Source of the DNA: Rhizobium rhododendri | Lineage (GTDB): Bacteria > Pseudomonadota > Alphaproteobacteria > Rhizobiales > Rhizobiaceae | Direction: 5' to 3' | Length of the DNA: 64,000 nt | Assembly: GCF_007000325.2 (NCBI RefSeq) | Contig: NZ_CP117267.1 | Coordinates: 2,170,001 to 2,234,000 of the forward strand | Shown here: piece after piece, positions 54,009-61,395 of the stretch | How positions within the stretch are numbered: the first letter of the stretch is position 1 | Layout: each line of letters starts with the position of its first letter | The notes under the pieces: model-generated | Told to the model about the DNA's origin: nothing | Database searches by the model: none | The model's input: only the letters and a program-made list of their open reading frames with translations | Translations under genes and position numbers: made by a program

Positions 54009-54924
54009 ACCCGCCCTGCCCCGCGACATCGTTCTGCTCGTGGATGACTCGCCGGAAGCCCTCGGATTTCTGACCGAAGCGCTCGAACAATCGGGCTTTT
54101 CCGTTCTGATCGCCACTTCCGGTCCGGCGGCGCTCGCCATCGTCGAGCGTATCACGCCCGACCTTATCCTGCTCGATGCCGTTATGCCCGATATGGACGG
54201 TTTCGAAACTTGCCGCCGGCTAAAGGCGAATTCCGGCATTTCGCAGGTGCCGGTGATCTTCATGACGGGGCTGACCGAGACCGAGCACGTCGTCCACGCG
54301 CTGGAATCCGGTGGCGTCGATTATCTTACCAAGCCGATCAATATCGACGAGTTGCGCGCCCGCATCCGCGTTCATCTGCGCAATGCCCGCTCGGCGCAAA
54401 GTGCAAGGGTGGCGCTCGATGCCGCCGGCCGCCACCTGCTCGCCGTCAGAGGCGATGGCAGCATCCACTGGTCGACGCCGCAGGCAACGCGATTGGTCAA
54501 TGCCGCCACCGGCAGCGACGATGGCCTGGAGCTTGTCGTGGCTGAAATCAGCGGCTTCATGCGAAAAGGCGGGCGCACCCTTCCCACTCGCGACAACGTT
54601 CTGTCCATCAGCCCCAACGGCCATGCAGCGCTGCAACTGGCTTTTCTCGGCACGATTGGTCCTGACGAGCACCTGTTCCGGCTGACCGCTGCACGGCAAC
54701 ATGCCGACGACAGCGTGCTGCGCCAGCATTTTTCCCTCACCCAGCGCGAATCCGAAGTGCTGCTGTGGATCGCCAAGGGCAAGGCCAACCGCGACATCGG
54801 CGAAATCCTCGGCCTTTCCGCCCGCACGGTAAACAAGCATCTGGAGCAGATCTACGTCAAGCTCGGCGTCGAGAACCGCGCCTCGGCAGCCGTCAAGGCG
54901 GCCCATGTGCTGCGCGAGATGTAG
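54001..54924 (+). CDS. LuxR-type response regulator paired with the permease-kinase
   Basis: A 307-residue regulator. The receiver (about 8-125) has acidic pair Asp15-Asp16, phosphoacceptor Asp59 (LILLDAVMPDMDG) and Lys in YLTKPI. A middle region (about 130-240) of unknown type follows (GDGSIHWSTPQATRLVNAAT). The C-terminal LuxR/GerE helix-turn-helix (about 240-305) reads LTQRESEVLLWIAKGKANRDIGEILGLSARTVNKHLEQIYVKLGVENR. The start is TTG 54001, overlapping the end of the kinase gene. It is presumed to control transcription in response to the fusion kinase, with urt/ure as first candidate targets. Confidence 0.9.
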   Translation: MAEPALPRDIVLLVDDSPEALGFLTEALEQSGFSVLIATSGPAALAIVERITPDLILLDAVMPDMDGFETCRRLKANSGISQVPVIFMTGLTETEHVVHALESGGVDYLTKPINIDELRARIRVHLRNARSAQSARVALDAAGRHLLAVRGDGSIHWSTPQATRLVNAATGSDDGLELVVAEISGFMRKGGRTLPTRDNVLSISPNGHAALQLAFLGTIGPDEHLFRLTAARQHADDSVLRQHFSLTQRESEVLLWIAKGKANRDIGEILGLSARTVNKHLEQIYVKLGVENRASAAVKAAHVLREM

Positions 54925-54966
54925 CGACGCAATCGATCCTCCATTTTGCAAGCAAGGACCAGCACG

Positions 54967-55575
54967 ATGAACTACCGTGTCGTTCTCTCCGGCTGCTCAG
55001 GCGGCGGCAAATCAACCCTACTCGCCGAACTGCAGCGTCTCGGCCACAGTGTTATTGAGGAGCCAGGCCGGAAGATCGTCGCCGAGGAGCGACAGGGCGA
55101 GGGCAAAGCCCTGCCCTGGGTCGATCTCGCAGCATTTGCGCGGCGCGCCATGGTGATGGCCAAGAGCGACTGGAACACTGCCAGCCAACTTGAAGGCTGG
55201 GTGTTCTTCGACCGTGGTCTTGTGGATGCCGCCGCAGCGCTGGCATACGCGACTGACGAAAAAACGCTTTTGCCACTCATCGACGGCTGGCGCTACCACC
55301 ATCAGGTTTTCCTGACGCCTCCGTGGCAAGAAATCTTTCAGACCGATACTGACCGCCGCCATGCGTTTGACGATGCCGTGCGGGAATACGAGCGCCTTCT
55401 GATCGCTTATTCGAGGCTCGGATATGAAGCCGTCGTCCTGCCGAGATTGTCTGTGACAGAGCGTGTCCGCTTCGTGTTGGAAACGCTGTCGCCATTCGGC
55501 GACACGACGTCTCCGGTCGAAAACGGAAAAGGCCCGGACGAGCCGGGCCTTCCCAAAATCAGCGACAGAAAATGA
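54967..55575 (+). CDS. P-loop ATPase/kinase-like protein (AAA_28)
   Basis: A 202-residue P-loop protein of the AAA_28 type. Walker A is GCSGGGKSTLL; then come VIEEPGRKIVAEE, the Walker-B-like WVFFDRGLVDAAAAL and a C-terminal lid region with EREY/REYERLL (DAVREYERLLIAYSRLGYEAVVLPRL). Such proteins resemble small nucleotide or NadR-like kinases, but the function is unknown. ATG 54967 follows AAGGA. It lies 42 bases after the response regulator gene. The last 16 or so codons run through a transcription-terminator hairpin, so the C-terminal GKGPDEPGLPK is terminator-derived. Confidence 0.75.
   Translation: MNYRVVLSGCSGGGKSTLLAELQRLGHSVIEEPGRKIVAEERQGEGKALPWVDLAAFARRAMVMAKSDWNTASQLEGWVFFDRGLVDAAAALAYATDEKTLLPLIDGWRYHHQVFLTPPWQEIFQTDTDRRHAFDDAVREYERLLIAYSRLGYEAVVLPRLSVTERVRFVLETLSPFGDTTSPVENGKGPDEPGLPKISDRK
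55529..55551. terminator. Bidirectional terminator overlapping the AAA_28 C-terminus
   Basis: AAGGCCCGG (55529-55537) pairs with CCGGGCCTT (55543-55551) around a five-base loop. On the minus strand the stem is followed by TTTTCCGTTTTC, a good U tract for livK (stop 55577). On the plus strand it lies inside the last codons of the ATPase gene. Confidence 0.8.
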
Positions 55576-55576
55576 G

Positions 55577-56701
55577 TTACTTCACGTCCTGCGGGAAGTA
55601 GCTGATCTTGCCGTCGGGGCCCTTCTTCCATTCGTACATGATGTAGCCTGGGATCTTCGGGTCGCCCTTGGCGTCGAACGAGATATCGCCGAGAACGGTT
55701 GAGAACGGACCCTTTTCGTGCATGGCCTTGGCAACGGTTTCAGCGTCAACCGAAGCAGCAGCCTTGGCAGCGGCAGCGATCGTCTGAACGGCAGCATACG
55801 AGTAGAGCGTGTATGCTTCCGGGTTGAAGCCGGCAGCCTTGAACTTCGCAACGAGGTCCTTGTTGGCCGGGTTCAATGTCGGATCTGGACCGAAGGTGTT
55901 CAGCGTGCCGATGACGGCGTCGCCAGCGATCGAAGCCAGTTCGTTCGAAACGATACCGTCGCCCGAAACGAGTGTGGCCTTGACGCCCTGGTCGGCAGCC
56001 TGGCGGATGATCAGGCCGGCTTCCGTGTGCAGGCCACCCCAATAGATGATCGAGACGCCGGCTTCCTTCATCTTGGCGATGAGGGCCGAGAAGTCCTTGT
56101 CGCCGACGTTGATGCCTTCGTACATGACTTCCGTCATGCCGGCGGTGTTCAACGCCTTCTTGGTTTCATCGGCGAGACCCTGACCGTATGGGGTCTTGTC
56201 GTGAATGATGGCGATCTTCTTGTCCTTGAAATGGGCAGCGAGATAGGCGCCGGCAACGCCGCCCTGCTGGTCGTCGCGACCGCAGGTACGGAATGTGTTC
56301 CACAGGCCGCGTTCCGTGAAGGTCGGGTTGGTCGCGGCAGGCGTGATTTCGAGAATGCCGTTTTCGGCATAGACTTCCGATGCCGGGATGGAAACGCCCG
56401 AGTTGAAGTGACCAACGACGTACTTGACGCCATCGGCAACGAACTTGTTGGCAACCGAGATGCCCTGCTTCGGATCGGAAACGTCGTCGCCGAGTTCGAT
56501 CTTGATCTTTTCGCCATTGATGCCGCCGGCAGCATTGATGTCTGCTGCGGCCTGTTCGGCACCCTTCTGGAGCTGTGCACCGAAGGCTGCGTTCGGACCG
56601 GTCAGGGGACCACCGACGCCAATGATGATATCGGCCCATGCAGTACCGCTGAAAGCGACGAGCGCCGTCAGAGCCACTGCCGAAAGAAGAGATTTCTTCA
56701 T
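55577..56701 (-). CDS. livK: Branched-chain amino acid binding protein LivK
   Basis: A 374-residue type I periplasmic binding protein. A signal peptide ([23 protein letters not shown]) precedes [38 protein letters not shown], the standard LIV start. [26 protein letters not shown] and [20 protein letters not shown] mark the ligand cleft. It binds leucine-type amino acids for the LivHMGF channel. GGGAG precedes ATG 56701. It is downstream of livF and a small membrane gene, with a 118-base gap that may hold its own promoter. Confidence 0.94.
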   Translation of the reverse strand: MKKSLLSAVALTALVAFSGTAWADIIIGVGGPLTGPNAAFGAQLQKGAEQAAADINAAGGINGEKIKIELGDDVSDPKQGISVANKFVADGVKYVVGHFNSGVSIPASEVYAENGILEITPAATNPTFTERGLWNTFRTCGRDDQQGGVAGAYLAAHFKDKKIAIIHDKTPYGQGLADETKKALNTAGMTEVMYEGINVGDKDFSALIAKMKEAGVSIIYWGGLHTEAGLIIRQAADQGVKATLVSGDGIVSNELASIAGDAVIGTLNTFGPDPTLNPANKDLVAKFKAAGFNPEAYTLYSYAAVQTIAAAAKAAASVDAETVAKAMHEKGPFSTVLGDISFDAKGDPKIPGYIMYEWKKGPDGKISYFPQDVK

Positions 56702-56819
56702 ATTATTACTCCCAATTTTTGGGCGGGGACCGGTCAAGAACCCAACGCATTACCCACCATTGTCCGCGTCGGGGAAGCTGTTCCACTCCAGGCAATTCAT
56801 GCCCAGTTTCAACGGGCTG

Positions 56820-57173
56820 TCAATGTTTGTCCTTCCACGAAAACGCGGAAGTCCGTTCGTACAGCCAGTAATAGTTGTTGACCATCTGATTGGTGCGGCG
56901 ATAGCGGAAACCGGCCATCGAAACGATCAGGAGGACAACGAAATCGATGCCGAAATACAAGGCGCTTAGCATGGGCCCATCGAAGAGCGCATGGTGCAGA
57001 AACTGCATCACCCAGGCCAGGAGAAACGTATAGGCGATGACCAGGCCGTAGCCATCCCAGTTCTCGGCAACAGCCCTGCCGGCCCGCGACGCGGTCCACA
57101 GGCCGAGCAGCAAGACGAGGCCCCGTATGATCATCCGCACGCCGGTGTCGGGCTCGAAGAAAAGTCCCTGCAT
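56820..57173 (-). CDS. Small membrane protein of the liv cluster (DUF6867-like)
   Basis: A 117-residue protein with three or four hydrophobic helices (about 14-33, 40-62 and 68-88) and a polar C-terminus (RTNQMVNNYYWLYERTSAFSWKDKH). It resembles the DUF6867 proteins found between livF and livK in rhizobia; function is unknown. It lies 23 bases after livF in the same direction. No transport motif is visible. Confidence 0.7.
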   Translation of the reverse strand: MQGLFFEPDTGVRMIIRGLVLLLGLWTASRAGRAVAENWDGYGLVIAYTFLLAWVMQFLHHALFDGPMLSALYFGIDFVVLLIVSMAGFRYRRTNQMVNNYYWLYERTSAFSWKDKH

Positions 57174-57196
57174 AGTAAAGCTCCCCTTCTGTCGGC

Positions 57197-57925
57197 TTAA
57201 TGCCGGCCGCCTTCGAGATAGGCCGCGCGGACTTCCGGATTGGCAAGCAGTTCCCTGCCGGAGCCGCTCATCGTCACCTTGCCGTTGACCATCACATAGG
57301 CCCGATGCGAAAGTTTCAGGGCTGCGAATGCGTTCTGTTCGACGAGGAAAACCGTCAGGCCTTCCTTCTCGTTCAGCTGCTTGATCGTCTCGAAGATGCC
57401 CTTGACGATCAGCGGTGCGAGACCGAGCGACGGTTCGTCCAGCAACAGCAGCTTCGGGCGGGCCATCAGCGCGCGGCCGATAGACAACATCTGCTGCTCG
57501 CCACCCGACAGTGTCCCGCCGCGCTGCGCATGGCGCTCCTTGAGGCGTGGGAACATCGTGAAGATCTTCTCGACGTCTTCCTTAAAGTATTTGAGATCGT
57601 CCAGGCCTGCGCCCATCTGGAGGTTTTCCATGACTGTCATGCGCGGAAAGATGCGACGACCTTCCGGTGACTGGGCGATGCGCAGCCGGGCGATCTCGTG
57701 CATCGGCAGCTTCGTGATGTCGCGGCCTTCGTAGATGATCGAGCCGGAGCGCGCCTGCGGACTGCCGCAGATGGTCATCATCAGCGTCGATTTGCCGGCA
57801 CCGTTGGCACCGATCAGGCTGACGATTTCGCCGCTGTTGACGTAAACATCGACGCCGGCGAGCGCGCGGATATTGCCATAGTAGGTTTCGACGTTCTGGA
57901 CGTGAAGCAAGGGTTGGGTTGTCAT
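57197..57925 (-). CDS. livF: Branched-chain amino acid ABC ATPase LivF
   Basis: A 242-residue ABC ATPase. Walker A is GANGAGKST, the signature LSGGEQQMLSIGRAL and Walker B LLLLDEPSLGLAP, with the LivF feature SPEGRRIFPRMTVMENL. It works with LivG on the LivHM channel. Its start is one base after the livG stop. Confidence 0.95.
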   Translation of the reverse strand: MTTQPLLHVQNVETYYGNIRALAGVDVYVNSGEIVSLIGANGAGKSTLMMTICGSPQARSGSIIYEGRDITKLPMHEIARLRIAQSPEGRRIFPRMTVMENLQMGAGLDDLKYFKEDVEKIFTMFPRLKERHAQRGGTLSGGEQQMLSIGRALMARPKLLLLDEPSLGLAPLIVKGIFETIKQLNEKEGLTVFLVEQNAFAALKLSHRAYVMVNGKVTMSGSGRELLANPEVRAAYLEGGRH

Positions 57926-57926
57926 G

Positions 57927-58790
57927 TTACTGGGCGCCCCCTTCGAGGTGCTCGACTTCGGCGATCACGTCTTCCACTTCGTCGTCCTCGACGCCGAGAT
58001 AGGCGGCAATCACCCTCGGGTCGTTCTTGACGTGGTCAGGCGTGCCGTCGGAAATCTTCTGGCCATATTCGAGAACGATGACGTGGTCGGAGATCTCCAT
58101 CACCACGGACATGTCATGCTCGATCAGCAGGATCGACGTCCCGGTTTCGGCGCGGATGGCACGCAGCAATGCGTTCAGCACCGCCGATTCCCGCGGGTTC
58201 AAGCCTGCTGCCGGTTCATCGAGGCAAAGCAGCTCCGGCTCTGTGCACATAGCACGGGCGATTTCCAGACGACGCTGGGCGCCATAGGGCAGATCGCCGG
58301 CAGGATCGTCGGCGCGTTCGATCAGATCGGCCTTCTCCAGCCAGAAGCGGGCCAGTTCGATCGCCTTCTTGGCTTCCCGGCTGTATCCGCCGATGCCGAG
58401 CAGGCCGAGGATCGTGTAGCCGGAAGCCTTCATCAGCTTGTTGTGCTGCGCCACCAGCAGGTTTTCCAGCACGGTCAGGCCGGAAAACAACCTGATATTC
58501 TGGAATGTGCGGGCGACCTTGGCTTCGCGGGTGATGCGGAAATCCGGCAACCGCTCGAGCTGGAAGGTCTTCCCGCTCTTCTGGTTCATGGTGATCATCC
58601 CCATCGTCGGCTTGTAGAAACCGGTGATGCAGTTGAACACGGTGGTCTTGCCGGCACCGTTGGGGCCGATCAGTGCTGTGATATTGCCGCGCTTGGCCTC
58701 GAAGGAGAAGTCGTTGATGGCCATCAGGCCGCCGAACTTCATCGACAGGTGCTCGACCTTGAGAAGCGTTTCGCTGGACAGGGTGTTCAT
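57927..58790 (-). CDS. livG: Branched-chain amino acid ABC ATPase LivG
   Basis: A 287-residue ABC ATPase with Walker A GPNGAGKTT, the signature LPYGAQRRLEIARAM and Walker B LLCLDEPAAGLNP. FQNIRLFSGLTVLENLLVAQHNKLM is a LivG hallmark. A charged acidic C-terminal tail (VEDDEVEDVIAEVEHLEGG) extends past the usual end. It overlaps livM by one base. Confidence 0.95.
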   Translation of the reverse strand: MNTLSSETLLKVEHLSMKFGGLMAINDFSFEAKRGNITALIGPNGAGKTTVFNCITGFYKPTMGMITMNQKSGKTFQLERLPDFRITREAKVARTFQNIRLFSGLTVLENLLVAQHNKLMKASGYTILGLLGIGGYSREAKKAIELARFWLEKADLIERADDPAGDLPYGAQRRLEIARAMCTEPELLCLDEPAAGLNPRESAVLNALLRAIRAETGTSILLIEHDMSVVMEISDHVIVLEYGQKISDGTPDHVKNDPRVIAAYLGVEDDEVEDVIAEVEHLEGGAQ

Positions 58791-60181
58791 CAGCCGTGTC
58801 CCTCCTTGGTAAAGCTGCCGGAAACTGACTTGCTTTCTTTCAGGAAGGCCGTCGGCGAGCGAGACCCGACAAAGCCGCGTGGCTTGAAGAGCATCACGAT
58901 CACCATGGCCAGCCCGAACAGCAGCATGCGGTAAAGTTCAGGGGTGAAATCGGGACCGAAGATCGCTTTCAGGAAGTCGAGTTCGCGCAGGATTTCCGTG
59001 CCGCCGACCATGACGACGGCAGCGATGGCAATCCCGGTCAGCGATCCCATGCCGCCGAGGACGACGATGGCAAGGATGACGGCCGATTCCAGGAACACGA
59101 AGGACTCCGGCGAGACGAAGCCTTGGCGGGCGGCGAAGAACGATCCGGCGAAGCCACCGAACATCGCGCCTGTTGCAAACGCCGTCAGCTTGGTCGTCAC
59201 CGTGTTGATACCGAGCGAACGGCAGGCGATTTCGTCTTCGCGCAAGGCTTCCCAGGCACGGCCGATCGGCATGCGACGCAAGCGGATGGTGACATAGGCG
59301 GTCAGCATGCAGAGCGCCAGGATCAGGTAGAACAGGAAGATCTTGTAATAGGCGGACGAAATCGGCAGGTCGAACATCTTGGCAAAACCGGTCGACGTTG
59401 CGTCGAACTTGATGCCGAACAGCGTCGCCTTCGGGATACCGGAGATACCGAACGTGCCCTTGGTAACCTCGGTCCAGTTGATCAGCACCAGGCGGATGAT
59501 TTCACCGAAGGCAAGCGTGACGATCGCGAGGTAGTCGCCGCGCAAGCGCAGCACCGGAAAGCCGAGGATGACGCCCCACAAGGCAGCGAAGATACCAGAC
59601 AGCGGCAGCAGCAGCCAGAATGACAGGCCGAAATGTGTCGAGAGAAGCGCGTAGGAATAGGCGCCAACGGCGTAGAAAGCCACGTAGCCAAGGTCGAGAA
59701 GTCCGGCAAGGCCGACAACGATGTTGAGACCCCAGGCTAGCATGACGTAGATAAGGATCTGGATACCGAAGTTATCGACGTAGAGTAGCGAGCCCTGCGC
59801 GCCCACGAGGCCGACGACGATCATCGGATAGAGGATCATCAGAACCAGTGCGGCCTTGAGAAAGTGCTTTTGAAGAAAGGTCTTTTCCGTCGATATTGCG
59901 AGTTCGCCGGCGCGCGCCTTGCTGAGCTTGCGCTCGTCGAGGTGCGGGCGGAGGAAGACGATGACGGCAAAGCGGCCAACGGCGGCGATGGCGACGAATA
60001 TCGCCAGCAAGCCCCAACGCTGGACGATGATCAACTCGTTGTGGATGTTCTGGTCGGTTTTGAGGCCGATGTAGAGAACGAACATGCCGAACGAGATGAG
60101 GGCGGCAAAAAAGGCTTCGATGAGGCCTCTCCGGATCAGGCCCGAGGAGGTCTTGCCGGTATCGGTGGTCGCATTTGCCAT
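58790..60181 (-). CDS. livM: Branched-chain amino acid permease LivM
   Basis: A 463-residue permease. The N-terminal 120 residues add about two to three helices and a basic loop, the usual long LivM extension. The core contains LLDLGYVAFYAVGAYSYALL, FPVLRLRGDYLAIVTLAFGEIIRLVLINW and VVLGGMGSLTGIAIAAVVMVGGTE. It forms the channel with LivH. It starts four bases after livH and touches livG. Confidence 0.94.
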   Translation of the reverse strand: MANATTDTGKTSSGLIRRGLIEAFFAALISFGMFVLYIGLKTDQNIHNELIIVQRWGLLAIFVAIAAVGRFAVIVFLRPHLDERKLSKARAGELAISTEKTFLQKHFLKAALVLMILYPMIVVGLVGAQGSLLYVDNFGIQILIYVMLAWGLNIVVGLAGLLDLGYVAFYAVGAYSYALLSTHFGLSFWLLLPLSGIFAALWGVILGFPVLRLRGDYLAIVTLAFGEIIRLVLINWTEVTKGTFGISGIPKATLFGIKFDATSTGFAKMFDLPISSAYYKIFLFYLILALCMLTAYVTIRLRRMPIGRAWEALREDEIACRSLGINTVTTKLTAFATGAMFGGFAGSFFAARQGFVSPESFVFLESAVILAIVVLGGMGSLTGIAIAAVVMVGGTEILRELDFLKAIFGPDFTPELYRMLLFGLAMVIVMLFKPRGFVGSRSPTAFLKESKSVSGSFTKEGHG

Positions 60182-60185
60182 GTTA

Positions 60186-61088
60186 TTAAACCTTCTCGAC
60201 TTCAGGCCGTCCGAGGATACCAGTCGGCTTGAAGATCAGCACGAAGGCCAGGATCGCAAAGGTTGCGACGTCTTTGTATGCGATGGTGAAATAGGCAGAC
60301 CATAGCGACTCGATGAGGCCGATGAGCACCCCGCCAAGCACAGCCCCCGGGAGGGAACCGATCCCGCCGAGAACCGCCGCGGTGAAAGCCTTGACGCCGG
60401 GGGTGAAGCCATCGGTGAACGAGGCCACACCGTAATACATGAGGTACATGGTACCCGCGACGGCAGCGAGCGCTGCGCCCATGATGAAGGTGATGGAAAT
60501 CGTCTGATCGACGTTGATGCCAAGCAGCGCGGCCATCTTGCGGTCTTGTTCGGTGGCGCGCTGGGCACGACCGAGCGCTGTGAACTTGACGATGTACCAG
60601 AACACAGCCAGCAGCACTGCTGTGATGATCAGGATGATGATCTGCTTCAGCGATACGGAGATGCCTGCAATGGTATAGACGTCACGCACAAGCGCGGGGA
60701 TAGGCTTGTTGCGCGGGCCCTGGGCAACCTGGATGAAGTTCGACAGGGTGATGGACATGCCGATCGCGGTGATCAGCGGCGCCAGGCGGAACGATCCGCG
60801 CAATGGCCTGTAGGCAACGCGCTCGATGACCCAGTTCCAGAGGCTGACGACCAGCATGGCGACGACCATCATTATCAGCAGGATAACGGCGACCGGCAAC
60901 CCGATGAAGATCGATGTCAGCACCAGATAGACGATGAGAGCAGCAAACCCGCCCAGCATGAAGACGTCACCGTGGGCAAAATTGATCATGCCGACAATGC
61001 CGTAAACCATCGTATAGCCAATGGCGATGAGGCCATAGATGGACCCAAGAGTCAGCCCGTTAAGGAGCTGCTGGATAAAGTACTCCAT
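60186..61088 (-). CDS. livH: Branched-chain amino acid permease LivH
   Basis: A 300-residue permease. The N-terminus MEYFIQQLLNGLTLGSIYGLIAIGYTMVYGIVGMINFAHGDVFMLGGF is diagnostic, with AFTAAVLGGIGSLPGAVLGGVLIGLIES later. It is the first gene of livHMGF. GGGGAAAGAG precedes the ATG. The promoter must lie in the 307-base gap toward 61395. Confidence 0.95.
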   Translation of the reverse strand: MEYFIQQLLNGLTLGSIYGLIAIGYTMVYGIVGMINFAHGDVFMLGGFAALIVYLVLTSIFIGLPVAVILLIMMVVAMLVVSLWNWVIERVAYRPLRGSFRLAPLITAIGMSITLSNFIQVAQGPRNKPIPALVRDVYTIAGISVSLKQIIILIITAVLLAVFWYIVKFTALGRAQRATEQDRKMAALLGINVDQTISITFIMGAALAAVAGTMYLMYYGVASFTDGFTPGVKAFTAAVLGGIGSLPGAVLGGVLIGLIESLWSAYFTIAYKDVATFAILAFVLIFKPTGILGRPEVEKV

Positions 61089-61351
61089 ATATCTCTTTCC
61101 CCTGGACGCGAATTTTTTTCGCGTCTCTTATTGGTTAACGTTTGCCTGCAAAAGAGGCATCCATTCCTCAAAATCCATAGCGCTTTCGGCGCGAATGTGA
61201 AGACAAAAATACAGTACGTTGATAAATTCTTTTCAGAAAATGAGGGATTGGCGCATTTTAATCCACAGGATGGTCAAAAAAAGCACGCTCCGGCTGAAAA
61301 ATAACCACTGGTGCGCGTAAAAGCATTTTAGGCTGAAAATATTCAAACAGA
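61089..61351. other. Non-coding leader region of the liv operon
   Basis: About 260 bases without a convincing gene, AT-richer than its neighbours, upstream of livH. A dyad reading GACGCG-AATTTTTTTCGCGTC (61104-61121 region) lies 15-35 bases before the livH start and could be an operator or a leader hairpin. I cannot assign a regulator. Confidence 0.45.
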
Positions 61352-61373
61352 AACGGGCCCCGCGAGGCCCGTT
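61352..61373 (-). terminator. Terminator of the dehydrogenase gene
   Basis: AACGGGCC (61352-61359) pairs with GGCCCGTT (61366-61373) with a six-base loop, 23 bases after the stop at 61396 in the minus direction. The stem is followed on the minus strand by T-rich sequence (CTGTTTGAATATTTT). Confidence 0.75.
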
Positions 61374-61395
61374 CGACAGCAAAGCTCAGTGACAA

